This document shows, piece after piece, positions 7,800 to 15,674 of a stretch of DNA of 64,000 nucleotides. Where the stretch lies: assembly GCF_000367365.1 (NCBI RefSeq), contig NZ_BARF01000014.1:248001-312000 (forward strand). Reading direction: 5' to 3'. The translations under genes were made by a program, and so were the position numbers. A model generated the notes under the pieces. The model was not told the origin of the DNA. It saw nothing but the letters and a program-made list of their open reading frames with translations, and made no database searches. The first letter of the stretch is position 1. Each line of letters starts with the position of its first letter. This DNA is from Streptomyces prunicolor NBRC 13075. GTDB lineage: Bacteria; Actinomycetota; Actinomycetes; Streptomycetales; Streptomycetaceae.

Positions 7800-8750
7800 T
7801 CACCTTTTTCCGGTGCTGGTGGAACAGGAGTGCAGCCCGGCCTCGTCGAGCGCCTCGGACAGGCCGAGCAGCGCGGACGGGTCCTCCAGGGGGAGCAGCG
7901 GGGGGCGTACATGCCCTCCGGGCTGCCCGAGCAGCCGCATGGCGGCTTTGAGCTGCGAGGTGGGTGAGGCGAACCGTGAGCTGTAGTCGTCGTTGACGAG
8001 CAGGTTCACAAGCTGTTCGTAGCGTGCCGACCATTCCCGGGCGAGGGGCAAGTCGCCTGCCCAGTAGGCCTCGTAGAAGGGGACGGCGAAGGGCGCGCCG
8101 AGGCCGCCGCCGTCGATGTTCCCGGCGCCGCCGAACTCGGCCATGACGGCCATGCCCCGGCGGTGGATGAAGCGGCCGAAGACCTGGACCTTTCCGGCCA
8201 GGGCGGCGCAGGTGTCCGCGACCTTCAACTCGTCGCCCGAGCTGTCCTTGACGGCCACCACGGTGTCCAACTCGGCCAGTTTGACGAGGGTGTTGACGCT
8301 GATGTCGACGGCGGTGCCGCGCGGCCAGTTGTAGACCATGAGCGGCAGGTCGACCGCCCCGGCGAGAGTGGCGTAGAAGGCGTGGATCTCGTGCTGGCTC
8401 GGGTGGACGTAGGGCGGCGGGGTGGTGAGGATGCCGTCCGCGCCGATCGCGCGGGCGTGCTCGCCGTAGCGGGCGGACTCGGCGGCGGTGTAGGCCCCGC
8501 AGCCGATCACCACCGGTATCTGTCCGGAGAGTTCGGCGACCGCGATCTCGGCGACCCGGCGGCGCTCCTCGGGGGTCTGGGAGAACCACTCGCCGGTGGT
8601 GCCGTTCACCAGGACCCCGTGCACGCCGTGCTCCGCGTACAGCGCGAGCAGTGCGCGCCAGGCGTCCTCGTCGAGGGAGCCGTCGGCGGTGAAGGGGGTG
8701 GGTGCGGCCGGCCAGTAGCCGCGCCAGGGGGCGGCGCCGGAAGTGTTCAT
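7800..8750 (-). CDS. DapA/N-acetylneuraminate-lyase superfamily aldolase or deaminase
   Basis: A 316-residue (beta/alpha)8 enzyme of the dihydrodipicolinate synthase/NAL family. Seen: the carboxylate-binding loop VNGTTGEWFS near residue 48, the catalytic Tyr in LMVYNWPRG near 138, and the Schiff-base Lys in VVAVKDSSGD near 167. Family members are keto-acid aldolases, dehydratases, or deaminases such as Pyr4H2C deaminase of hydroxyproline breakdown. Its position as first gene before an amino-acid importer and a three-subunit dehydrogenase makes a role after amino-acid oxidation more likely than lysine synthesis. The ATG at 8750 has GGAG upstream. The promoter region is shared with the divergent LacI gene. 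Confidence 0.88.
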   Translation of the reverse strand: MNTSGAAPWRGYWPAAPTPFTADGSLDEDAWRALLALYAEHGVHGVLVNGTTGEWFSQTPEERRRVAEIAVAELSGQIPVVIGCGAYTAAESARYGEHARAIGADGILTTPPPYVHPSQHEIHAFYATLAGAVDLPLMVYNWPRGTAVDISVNTLVKLAELDTVVAVKDSSGDELKVADTCAALAGKVQVFGRFIHRRGMAVMAEFGGAGNIDGGGLGAPFAVPFYEAYWAGDLPLAREWSARYEQLVNLLVNDDYSSRFASPTSQLKAAMRLLGQPGGHVRPPLLPLEDPSALLGLSEALDEAGLHSCSTSTGKR

Positions 8751-8821
8751 CGGGTGTGCTCCGATCGAGTGTCCGTCCCGTCAGGACGTCCCGTAGGGAC
8801 AACACCTGTGGGACCACTCTG

Positions 8822-8835
8822 TGGGATCGATTGCA
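8822..8835. promoter_or_regulatory. Operator copy 1 of the LacI-type regulator
   Basis: TGGGATCGATTGCA, a semi-palindrome with the central CG step typical of LacI-family operators. It lies 72 bases upstream of the lyase start. A second copy differing at one base lies at 8975-8988, at the other end of the same divergent intergenic region. Confidence 0.65.
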
Positions 8836-8974
8836 CAGCACCGTGACACCGGCCGGAGGCGCCGGTCAACCTCGTTCTGGCCGGAAACTGCTGGCGAAAC
8901 GCATTGTTTACGCCACCGACTCGACCGCGTCTGACATGATGGCGATCACGGCTCGGCGCGTGAGAAGGGCCGTA

Positions 8975-8988
8975 TGGGATCGATTTCA
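8975..8988. promoter_or_regulatory. Operator copy 2, at the start of the regulator gene
   Basis: TGGGATCGATTTCA matches the copy at 8822-8835 in 13 of 14 positions. Its last base is the A of a possible ATG at 8988, which argues that the true regulator start is the GTG at 9006. The arrangement suggests autoregulation and control of the divergent operon, perhaps by DNA looping. Confidence 0.62.
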
Positions 8989-9005
8989 TGATCGGGGGTG
9001 GGCCG

Positions 9006-10043
9006 GTGGCCGTCACCTTGGACCAGGTGGCCGAGGCGGCAGGGGTCTCCAAGAGCACCGCCTCGCGGGTGCTGAGCGGCTCAAGTCGGGTCAGTGATCG
9101 GACGAAGCGCGCGGTGCAGTCCGCGGCGGAACGCCTCGGCTACCGCCCCAACCGGATCGCCAGCGGACTGCGCACCCGGCGCAGCAACCTCGTCGGGCTG
9201 GTCATAACGAACCTGGTGAACGCCTCGTTCCACCGCATCACCGAGGTGCTCCAGCAGCGGCTCGACGAACGCGGCTACCAAGTACTGCTGTGCGTCACCG
9301 ACTCGGACCCGGCACGCGAACGCCGTTACCTGGACATGCTGTTGGACCACCGCGTCGACGGCCTGATCATCGTGGGCACGGGCGACAACACAGCGACGGT
9401 ACGGCAGGTGAGCGCGGCCGGAATCCCCGTGGTCAACCTGATGCGCTCGCCCGACAGCGCCCCCGGTGACTCGGTGATGGCCGCCGACCGGGACGGCGCC
9501 GAACTGGCCGTCCGGCACCTGCTCGACCTCGGGCACCGGAGCGTCGCCTTCATCGGTGGCCCGGCGGGCGTCGACTCCGGACGCGACCGTTACGCGGGGT
9601 TCGCCGCGGCGCTGGCCACCGTCGGACTCGAACCCGATCCCGCCCTGTGCGCGCGAGGTCCGTTCACCGTGCCGTTCGGCGCGGAGGCGGCGATGCGGCT
9701 GATGGGTGCGCACAACCCGCCCACCGCGCTGTACAGCGCCAACCATGAAGCGACGTTCGGGGTGCTCGGCGCCCTGGTGCAGCTCGGGGTCCGGGTACCG
9801 GAACAGCTCTCCCTCGTGTGCCACGAGGAGGCGCCCTGGTTCCCGTACTGGCACCCGCCGATCACCGTCGTCGACAACGGGGCCCGCGACCTCGGCGAGC
9901 TCGCGGCGGAGCAACTGCTGCGCCGTATCGACAGCCGCCCCGACAACGGCGAACCCGGCGAGGAGAGCGTCGGCCGGCTCATCCGTGTCGGGTCGCGGCT
10001 GGTGGTACGCGATTCGACGGCGGTCCCGCGCCGGCCGGAGTGA
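9006..10043 (+). CDS. LacI-family transcriptional regulator of the amino-acid catabolic operon
   Basis: A 345-residue LacI/GalR repressor. The N-terminal helix-turn-helix is VTLDQVAEAAGVSKSTASRVL, followed by the hinge RPNRIASGLRTRRSNLVGLV. A periplasmic-binding-protein-like effector domain spans the rest (DHRVDGLIIVGTG, LGHRSVAFIGGPAGVDSGRDRYAG). I choose the GTG at 9006, preceded by GGGGGTGG, over the ATG at 8988, which overlaps a candidate operator. It is divergent from the operon starting at 8750 and very likely controls it. The effector is unknown; here it may be the transported compound or a breakdown product rather than a sugar. Confidence 0.92.
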   Translation: MAVTLDQVAEAAGVSKSTASRVLSGSSRVSDRTKRAVQSAAERLGYRPNRIASGLRTRRSNLVGLVITNLVNASFHRITEVLQQRLDERGYQVLLCVTDSDPARERRYLDMLLDHRVDGLIIVGTGDNTATVRQVSAAGIPVVNLMRSPDSAPGDSVMAADRDGAELAVRHLLDLGHRSVAFIGGPAGVDSGRDRYAGFAAALATVGLEPDPALCARGPFTVPFGAEAAMRLMGAHNPPTALYSANHEATFGVLGALVQLGVRVPEQLSLVCHEEAPWFPYWHPPITVVDNGARDLGELAAEQLLRRIDSRPDNGEPGEESVGRLIRVGSRLVVRDSTAVPRRPE

Positions 10044-10112
10044 CGGCCGGCTCCTGTGGGTGGTGCCGACGGACTGAACGACAGACAGACGGGCTGAGCG
10101 ACAGACAACGGA

Positions 10113-10146
10113 AAGCGCTCGGCTGGACCGTTCCAGCCGAGCGCTT
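10113..10146. terminator. Bidirectional terminator hairpin
   Basis: A perfect 15-bp stem (AAGCGCTCGGCTGGA at 10113-10127 pairing with 10132-10146) with a 4-base loop CCGT. It starts with AA and ends with TT, so it can act in both directions. It lies exactly between the convergent lacI-type gene and the secreted-protein gene. Confidence 0.85.
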
Positions 10147-10180
10147 CTCGGAGCCGCGGGGTTGACGAGGGTCGCCGGTG

Positions 10181-10699
10181 TCAGGCGCAGAGGACGCGCG
10201 TCTCCGGCGTGTAGACCGGGCCGCCGCTGACGTTCGTCGAGTCGCTGAACTCGGAGTAGTAGTAGGAGTAGAAGCCGATGTTCCCGTTGCAGCCCGAATC
10301 GGCGGCGACCTGCAGGGTCAGCGTCACGGTCCTGCTCTGCCCGGGCGGGATGGTGGCGCCGTAGTCCGGGCCCAGGTCGGTGGGCCCGACACCGGTGCAG
10401 GGAGTGCTGCCGGTGTCCGTGGTCAGGGCGCAGTCGGTGAAGCTGTACTTGAGGTCGGGCCGCTGGGTGGTTAGCCAGGTGGGCTCGATCGTCTGGTAGA
10501 CGAACAGGACGTCGTAGGTCTTGTTGTTGGTCAGCGTCATCGAGAGTTTCACCGCGCCGCCGGGCGTCGTGGTGGCGGTGTCGGTGGCAAAGGTCAGGTC
10601 GGCGTCCGCCGCGCTCGCGCTCGGGGCCAGGCCGAAGACGGCGAGGGCGAGACCGAGGACGGTGGCGAGACCGAGGCGTCTCATACGGGGTGATCGCAT
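10181..10699 (-). CDS. Secreted protein of unknown function
   Basis: A 172-residue protein with a clear Sec signal peptide (RRLGLATVLGLALAVFGLAPSASA, cut after ASA). The mature part is a beta-rich domain of about 140 residues with four cysteines (DCALTTDTGS, TPCTGVG, SGCNGN, RVLCA), which could form two disulfides outside the cell. Segments such as PGGAVKLSMTLTNNKTYDV and PPGQSRTVTLTLQV look like an immunoglobulin-like or DUF-type beta sandwich. I do not recognise a specific family. ATG codons at 10699 and 10684 are both possible starts. It is monocistronic, with the 10113-10146 terminator at its 3' end. Confidence 0.75.
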   Translation of the reverse strand: MRSPRMRRLGLATVLGLALAVFGLAPSASAADADLTFATDTATTTPGGAVKLSMTLTNNKTYDVLFVYQTIEPTWLTTQRPDLKYSFTDCALTTDTGSTPCTGVGPTDLGPDYGATIPPGQSRTVTLTLQVAADSGCNGNIGFYSYYYSEFSDSTNVSGGPVYTPETRVLCA

Positions 10700-10983
10700 G
10701 GGCCCGGAGGCTAGGCGGGCCGCGTGCACGCCGTCTGCCCCGCGGGCAGCGCCCCGGCCCCGATCGGCTGGATGCGTTTCTTGTGTGACGGGAGTGCGGC
10801 GAGTGTGTGAAGTGAGCTGACGGGGTGGAGGTGGGCCCGTCGGTGGCCGGCCGACGGATGCCGATATTGGCGTGATACCGGAGGCGCCGGACGGCGTGCT
10901 GCCTCGGGCGGTGCGCCTGTTCTCGGGCATCCGTCGATTTCTGGCCTTGGCGCGCGTACGGGCGTAGTGGTGTTGATTAAAAC

Positions 10984-11028
10984 GAACGATGCGTTCAATA
11001 CCTTGCTAGAGTTCGGTATAGTGAACGC
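10984..11028 (+). promoter_or_regulatory. Leaderless promoter with GAAC/GTTC inverted repeats
   Basis: A -10-like TATAGT at 11017-11022 ends six bases before the ATG at 11029, so the transcript probably begins at or next to the start codon and has no leader. Two inverted repeats overlap this promoter: GAACGATGCGTTC (10984-10996) and GTTC-N8-GAAC (11011-11026) around the -10 box. These are good operator candidates for the XRE-cupin regulator encoded second in the operon. No good -35 box is visible. The rest of 10700-10983 holds nothing I can identify. Confidence 0.5.
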
Positions 11029-11754
11029 ATGGTTTATTCAATCGCGGCTGTTCGGGAGGGCGCGCAGATCAGCGCCTACCTCGACGACACCTACCTGGAG
11101 CAGGTCGATACGCGAGTGATCGCGGTCGGTGAGAAGGACGGGACGCCGTGGGCGGCCGTCGAACACTGTCTGTTCCATCCGCAGGGCGGCGGCCAGCCCG
11201 CCGACCGGGGATGGCTGCAGGACGTGGAGGTCGTTCCGGTCCGGGACCGCGAGTCGGGGCTGGTCGTCGCTACGGCGGCTGCGGGCGGCGGTCTTCCGGA
11301 ACTCGCCGTGGGGGAGTGGGTGCGGGCCCGGATCGATCTTGAGGCGCGGCTGCTGCATGCCGCGCTGCACACGGCCGGGCATCTCGTCGAGGCGGTCGGG
11401 CGGACGCAGGGGTGGGAGATGGTCGGAAGCATCCACTTCCCCGGTCAGGCCCGGATCGAGTTCCAGCCACCGCCCTCGGACGCGCGACTGGCCGACCCGG
11501 AGGGGCGGGAGGAAGTGACCGCCGTGCTGCGCGCCGCGGTGGCGGCCGCGGTCGCCGACGATCTGCCGGTCTCCGCGCGGTACCTCCCCGACGGGCGGCG
11601 CGAGGTGCATCTCGACGCGCTGCACTCCGCGCCGTGCGGCGGCACGCATGTGCGCAGCCTCGGCGACCTGGCCGACGTGGCGCTGCCGACGCTGAAGGTC
11701 AAGAAGGGCCGTATCCGCGTGTCCTACACCGCGACCCACCGGAGCCGTCGATGA
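11029..11754 (+). CDS. AlaX-type alanyl-tRNA editing protein
   Basis: A 241-residue stand-alone relative of the alanyl-tRNA synthetase editing domain, expected to hydrolyse Ser- or Gly-tRNA(Ala). Zinc-site motifs are visible: HTAGHLVEAVG near residue 105 (HxxxH) and CGGTHV near 203, which supplies the Cys and His ligands. The N-terminal glycine-rich motif HPQGGGQPADRG near 47 is also characteristic. The ATG at 11029 is probably leaderless, as a -10-like box ends six bases before it. Its stop overlaps the start of the XRE-cupin gene (ATGA), giving a two-gene operon. A threonine aldolase, which makes glycine, follows. Confidence 0.9.
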   Translation: MVYSIAAVREGAQISAYLDDTYLEQVDTRVIAVGEKDGTPWAAVEHCLFHPQGGGQPADRGWLQDVEVVPVRDRESGLVVATAAAGGGLPELAVGEWVRARIDLEARLLHAALHTAGHLVEAVGRTQGWEMVGSIHFPGQARIEFQPPPSDARLADPEGREEVTAVLRAAVAAAVADDLPVSARYLPDGRREVHLDALHSAPCGGTHVRSLGDLADVALPTLKVKKGRIRVSYTATHRSRR

Positions 11755-12326
11755 CGCCCCCGCCGTCCGGCCGTCGGCCGGTGAGCAGTACCGCGGCAGC
11801 GGTCGGCGCGAAGATCCGGCTGCGCCGTCAGCAGCGCGGCATGAGCGCCGCGGAGATGGCCCGGCGCGCCGGGCTGAGCAAGGCCACGCTGTCGCAGCTG
11901 GAGGCCGGAAACGGCAACCCCACGATCGACACTCTGGACGCGATCGCGATCGCCCTGCGCATCCCGATCGCCGACCTGCTGGCGCGTGACGCCGACACCG
12001 GTCCGGTGTTCCGGCCGGGCACGGACATCGAACCCGGGGAAGTGTCACGGGAGTTGCTACGCCGGATCAGCAGCGGCAACAGCCTGGAGATCTGGCGGCT
12101 GCGCATCCCGCCGGAGACGGAGCTGGCCGGCGTACCGCACGCCACCGGCACCATCGAGCACCTGCTCATCGCCACCGGGCACGTCACCGCCGGTCCGGTC
12201 GACGCCCCGGAGGATCTGGGCCCGGGCGACATGCTCGCCTTCGCCGGAGACGCGCCGCACTTCTACCGGACCGGCGCCGAGGAGGTCGACATCACCGTCG
12301 TCTTCGCCTCTCCCATCAGCACCTGA
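11751..12326 (+). CDS. XRE-family regulator with C-terminal cupin domain
   Basis: A 191-residue regulator with an N-terminal lambda-repressor-like helix-turn-helix (SAAEMARRAGLSKATLSQLE, residues about 33-52) and a C-terminal double-stranded beta-helix sensor (IEHLLIATGHVTAGP, LGPGDMLAFAGDAPHFYRT). Proteins of this type commonly control amino-acid or polyamine genes in response to a small ligand bound in the cupin barrel. It is translationally coupled to the AlaX gene by a 4-base overlap and may regulate that operon and the threonine aldolase gene downstream. Confidence 0.88.
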   Translation: MTPPPSGRRPVSSTAAAVGAKIRLRRQQRGMSAAEMARRAGLSKATLSQLEAGNGNPTIDTLDAIAIALRIPIADLLARDADTGPVFRPGTDIEPGEVSRELLRRISSGNSLEIWRLRIPPETELAGVPHATGTIEHLLIATGHVTAGPVDAPEDLGPGDMLAFAGDAPHFYRTGAEEVDITVVFASPIST

Positions 12327-12327
12327 G

Positions 12328-12418
12328 ACTCCATCCGGCATCTGAGGCACCGTCAACAGTCAACGCCTCAGCAGTACTTGAGATGCCGTCAACAACCAGT
12401 ACCTCAGCAGGACTTGAG
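12328..12418. repeat. Imperfect 36-bp tandem repeat carrying CTCA/TGAG palindromes
   Basis: CCGTCAACA recurs with a 36-base period (12350 and 12386), and the palindromic block CTCAGCAGTACTTGAG (12367-12382) returns as CTCAGCAGGACTTGAG (12403-12418). A more diverged, incomplete copy lies upstream (CTGAG near 12344). The array fills most of the 110 bases between the XRE-cupin stop and the threonine aldolase start, so it is probably a multi-site operator or leader element. Confidence 0.6.
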
Positions 12419-12436
12419 ACCGAGGAACCCCCGTTC

Positions 12437-13501
12437 ATGAGCACCTCCGCCATCGCCACCACTCCCTCCAGCCGTGCCTTCATCAGCGACAACATGGCCG
12501 GAGCGTCCCCGCAGATAGCCCGCGCCGTCGCCGACGCGGCCGCCGGGCAGGTCCTGCCGTACGGCAACGACCCCTTCACCGAAAGCGCCCGCCGCAGGCT
12601 CGGGGAGATCTTCGAGCGGGACGTCGAGGTCTTCCCGGTCTCCACCGGGTCCGCCGCCAACGGCCTGAGTCTGGCCGCCCTCACCCCGCCGTGGGGGAGC
12701 GTGCTCTCCCACCCCGACAGCCACATCAACACCGACGAGTGCGGGGCGCCGGAGTTCTTCACCAATGGGGCCAAGCTCGTCGGTGTCCCGGGTGCCGACA
12801 GCAAGATCGATCCCGATGCGCTGCGGGTGGCGGTGCGTCGCCGGACCGGTGACGTGCACAGTGTGCAGCCGTCCGCGGTGAGCATCAGCCAGGCCACCGA
12901 GAGCGGCAGCGTCTACACCCTGGACGAGATCCGCCAGGTCTCCGCCATCGCCAAGGACGCGGGGCTGCGCGTCCACATGGACGGGGCGCGCTTCGCCAAC
13001 GCCCTGGTCCATCTCGGCGCCACCCCGGCCGAGATGACGTGGAAGGCCGGCGTCGACGTGCTGTCGTTCGGTGCCACCAAGAACGGTGCGATGACCGCCG
13101 ACGCCATCGTCTCCTTCGCCCCCGCGCTCGCCGGCGAACTCGCCTTCCGTGCCAAGCGCGCTGGGCAGCTGGCCTCCAAGATGCGCTTCAACACGGCCCA
13201 GATCGACGCGTATCTCACCGACGACCTCTGGCTGCGCAACGCCCGCCAGGCCAACGCGATGGCCACCCGCCTCGGCGACGGCCTCAAGTCCATTGCCGGC
13301 GCCGGCCTGTTGGCCACCCCGCAGGCCAACATCCTCTTCTGCCGCCTGCCCCAGCAGGTCACCGAGGGACTCCTCGCCGAGGGCTACGCCTTCTACCACG
13401 ACCGCTGGGAGCCGGGCATCGTCCGCTTCGTCACCGCCTTCTCGCACAGCGCCGACGACATCGACCAACTGCTGGACGCGGTCCACCGCCACACCCGTTG
13501 A
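12437..13501 (+). CDS. ltaE: Low-specificity L-threonine aldolase
   Basis: A 354-residue PLP enzyme of fold type I that cleaves threonine or allo-threonine to glycine and acetaldehyde. Seen: FISDNMAGASPQI and VLPYGNDPFTESA at the N terminus, PVSTGSAANGLSLA near residue 75, the cofactor Asp in LRVHMDGARFANA, and the Schiff-base Lys in VLSFGATKNGAM near 219. The C terminus (GIVRFVTAFSHSADDID) fits the beta-eliminating lyase group. The ATG at 12437 lies just downstream of a tandem-repeat leader. It is likely controlled by the XRE-cupin protein encoded next to it. Confidence 0.9.
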   Translation: MSTSAIATTPSSRAFISDNMAGASPQIARAVADAAAGQVLPYGNDPFTESARRRLGEIFERDVEVFPVSTGSAANGLSLAALTPPWGSVLSHPDSHINTDECGAPEFFTNGAKLVGVPGADSKIDPDALRVAVRRRTGDVHSVQPSAVSISQATESGSVYTLDEIRQVSAIAKDAGLRVHMDGARFANALVHLGATPAEMTWKAGVDVLSFGATKNGAMTADAIVSFAPALAGELAFRAKRAGQLASKMRFNTAQIDAYLTDDLWLRNARQANAMATRLGDGLKSIAGAGLLATPQANILFCRLPQQVTEGLLAEGYAFYHDRWEPGIVRFVTAFSHSADDIDQLLDAVHRHTR

Positions 13502-13597
13502 GGGATGCTCCTGCGGACCGCGTCGGAACCGGCGGTCAGTGAGGCGCTGGTGAAGTAGGCCTGGGGGAGACGGGGTTGAGCGACACCGTGTGCCGTG

Positions 13598-14999
13598 TCA
13601 GGCGGTGACGAGCGGCTGGTGCGGTGGCGCGAGCGTCGCGCGGCTGGTGTGCAGGTTCCTGGTGACCTCGGTCAGGTCGGCGATGAACATGCCCGCGAGC
13701 TCGGCGGTGAACCCGGTGCGCACCACGAGACGTAGGACGGAGACGTCCTGGCAGGGCGCGGGGAAGCTGTAGGCGGGCAGATGCCAGCCGCGGGCGCGCA
13801 TCGCGTGGGAGACGTCGAACACCGTGAAGCCCTGTGTGCCGGGCGCCAACCGGAAGGCGAACGCCGGGAGTTCGGAGCCGTCCGTGATCAACTCGTAGGG
13901 CGCGATGGTCCGGATGCGTGCGGCGAGCGCGCGGGCCGTGCTCCGGCTCTGCGCCGCCAGATTGCGCAGCCCTTCGACGCCGTAGCGGAGGAAGCTGTAG
14001 TACTGCGCGACGACATGCGCGCCCGGGCGGGAGAAGTTGAGGGTGAAAGCTGGGGGAGCTGCCGCCGAGGTAGTCGACCTCGAACACCAGGTCGTCGGGG
14101 AGGGCTTCGGCGTCGCGCCACAGGGCCCAGCCCAGGCCGGGGAAGACGTGCCCGTACTTGTGGCCCGAGGTGTTGATGGAGGCGACGCGTTCGAGCTGGA
14201 AGTCCCACATGAGGCCCGGGTCGAGGAACGGGGCGACCATCGCGCCGGACGCGCCGTCGACATGCACGGGAATGTCGGTGCCGGTGGCGGCCTGGTAGCC
14301 GTCCAGCGCCATGCAGATGTCCGCGACGGGCTCGTAGGAGCCGTCGAACGTCGAGCCGAGGATCGTCACGACGCCGATGGTGTTGTCGTCGCAGTACGCG
14401 GTGAGCGTGTCGGCCGTGAGGTGGTAGCGGCCCGGCTCCATCGGGACGTAACGCGGCTCCACCTCGAAGTAGTTGGCGAACTTCTTCCAGCACACCTGGA
14501 CGTTCGCGCCCATCACGATGTTCGGGCGGGCGGTGTCCTTGCCCTGGGCGCGGCGGCGTTCCTGCCAGCGGCGCTTGAGCGCGAGCCCGCCGAGCATCGC
14601 GGCCTCGCTGGAGCCGGTGGTCGAGCAGCCGCGGACCTGCTCCGGGTGCGGCGCGTGCCAGAGCCGGGCGAGCATCCGTACGCAGCGCTCCTCCATCGCC
14701 GTGATCTGCGGGTACTCGGCGCGGTCGGCGAGGTTCTTCTCGGCGGTCTCCGCCATCAACTCCCTTGCCTGCGGCTCCATCCAGGTCGTCACGAAGGTGG
14801 CGAGGTTCAGGCGGGCGTTGCCGTCGAGCATCAGCTCGTCGCGTACGCGGCGGCAGACCAGGTCGGGCTCCGACGCGAACTCGGGCAGCTCGTCGACGGG
14901 CTGGAGGAGGTCGACGGCCGGCGGGAGGCCGCCGGCGCGGGAAACGGTCAGGGTGTCGAACTCGGCTTCGGGCATGACGTCGGTATGCGGGATGGGCAT
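13598..14999 (-). pseudogene. Glutamate decarboxylase gene interrupted by a frameshift
   Basis: A PLP-dependent glutamate decarboxylase homologue split between two frames. Frame one runs from the ATG at 14999 through GCSTTGSSEAAML, VHVDGASGAMVAPF and the cofactor-lysine motif INTSGHKYGHVFPG to about residue 315. It then runs into missense. The homologous continuation (FTLNFSRPGAHVVAQYYSFL to the end at 13598) lies in another frame. The switch is at a run of five G (C on the coding strand) at 14052-14056; four would restore a normal protein of about 466 residues. It may be a real mutation or a homopolymer sequencing error. If intact, the enzyme would make GABA and consume a proton. Confidence 0.85.
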
Positions 15000-15080
15000 G
15001 AGTGTCTGGATGCCTTTCTGGTCCGTGCGGCCCCGTGCACTCCGACGCTAGATCGCCAAGCGGCGCGGTGTATTTGCCGA

Positions 15081-15674
15081 TTACACCGATTCAGTGATCG
15101 ATTTGCGGACTGATGAACTGGATTTTCCCTTGTACATACTGGGCATTACTTTTTGCGGGGCTGGACTTGCCTGTCGGCGGGGCTCTGACCAGGGCGGGGC
15201 TCTGACCAGGTCCCAGGCTTCAGGTCCCTGGATTCGATCGAACCCCGCTCGATGGTCCTCGGACCACTCGGTGGGGCGCATCGTCTCCCTGCTCAGATTC
15301 ACGATGGTCCGCGTCCCGTGTGCATACGTGGTGCTGATATCACGGCTGCACACGCGGAAGCCGGTCGTTGCCGATGTGCGGCCTACGCGCTCGGTCCAGA
15401 GGTGGACGGCGATTTCCCCGTTGCCGGTCACGGGGAGGTCGAACACGATGCCGACCGCCTTCACGACGTAATGGGTCGGCTTGGCCTCTTCGAATGCGCC
15501 GAAGCCCAGACTGAACGCGTATGTGTTCCAAGCACGTTCGACCATCACGGTGTAGCGACTGTTGTGCAGCATCCCGTACGGGTCGAGGTCGTCGAAATAG
15601 ACGTCCAGAGGGATCAAGACGCCGAAGTTGACCGACTCGGACACGGGAAGGGATGCAGGCCTGTCAACCATCAT
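15081..15674 (-). CDS. Hot-dog-fold acyl-CoA thioesterase (4HBT/YbgC type)
   Basis: A 197-residue protein whose first 140 residues match the 4-hydroxybenzoyl-CoA thioesterase fold. VYFDDLDPYGMLHNSRYTVM near residue 25 carries the D-x-x-G-x-L-H-N active-site pattern, followed by the helix VERAWNTYAFSLGF. The enzyme should hydrolyse an acyl- or aryl-CoA thioester. The last 50 residues are not typical of the fold and end in a serine/lysine-rich tail (MYKGKSSSSVRKSITESV) written in unusually AT-rich codons for this window. The 3' end may therefore be recently altered or acquired. GAGGA lies ahead of the ATG at 15674. Confidence 0.82.
   Translation of the reverse strand: MMVDRPASLPVSESVNFGVLIPLDVYFDDLDPYGMLHNSRYTVMVERAWNTYAFSLGFGAFEEAKPTHYVVKAVGIVFDLPVTGNGEIAVHLWTERVGRTSATTGFRVCSRDISTTYAHGTRTIVNLSRETMRPTEWSEDHRAGFDRIQGPEAWDLVRAPPWSEPRRQASPAPQKVMPSMYKGKSSSSVRKSITESV

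Noticed and set aside
10711..10998. Minus-strand 95-codon frame upstream of the secreted-protein gene
   Set aside because: No ribosome binding site, no protein-like pattern, and it overlaps the AlaX promoter.
13536..14050. Continuation of the first glutamate decarboxylase frame to 13536
   Set aside because: After the frameshift it encodes Arg/Pro-rich missense; the conserved sequence continues in another frame.
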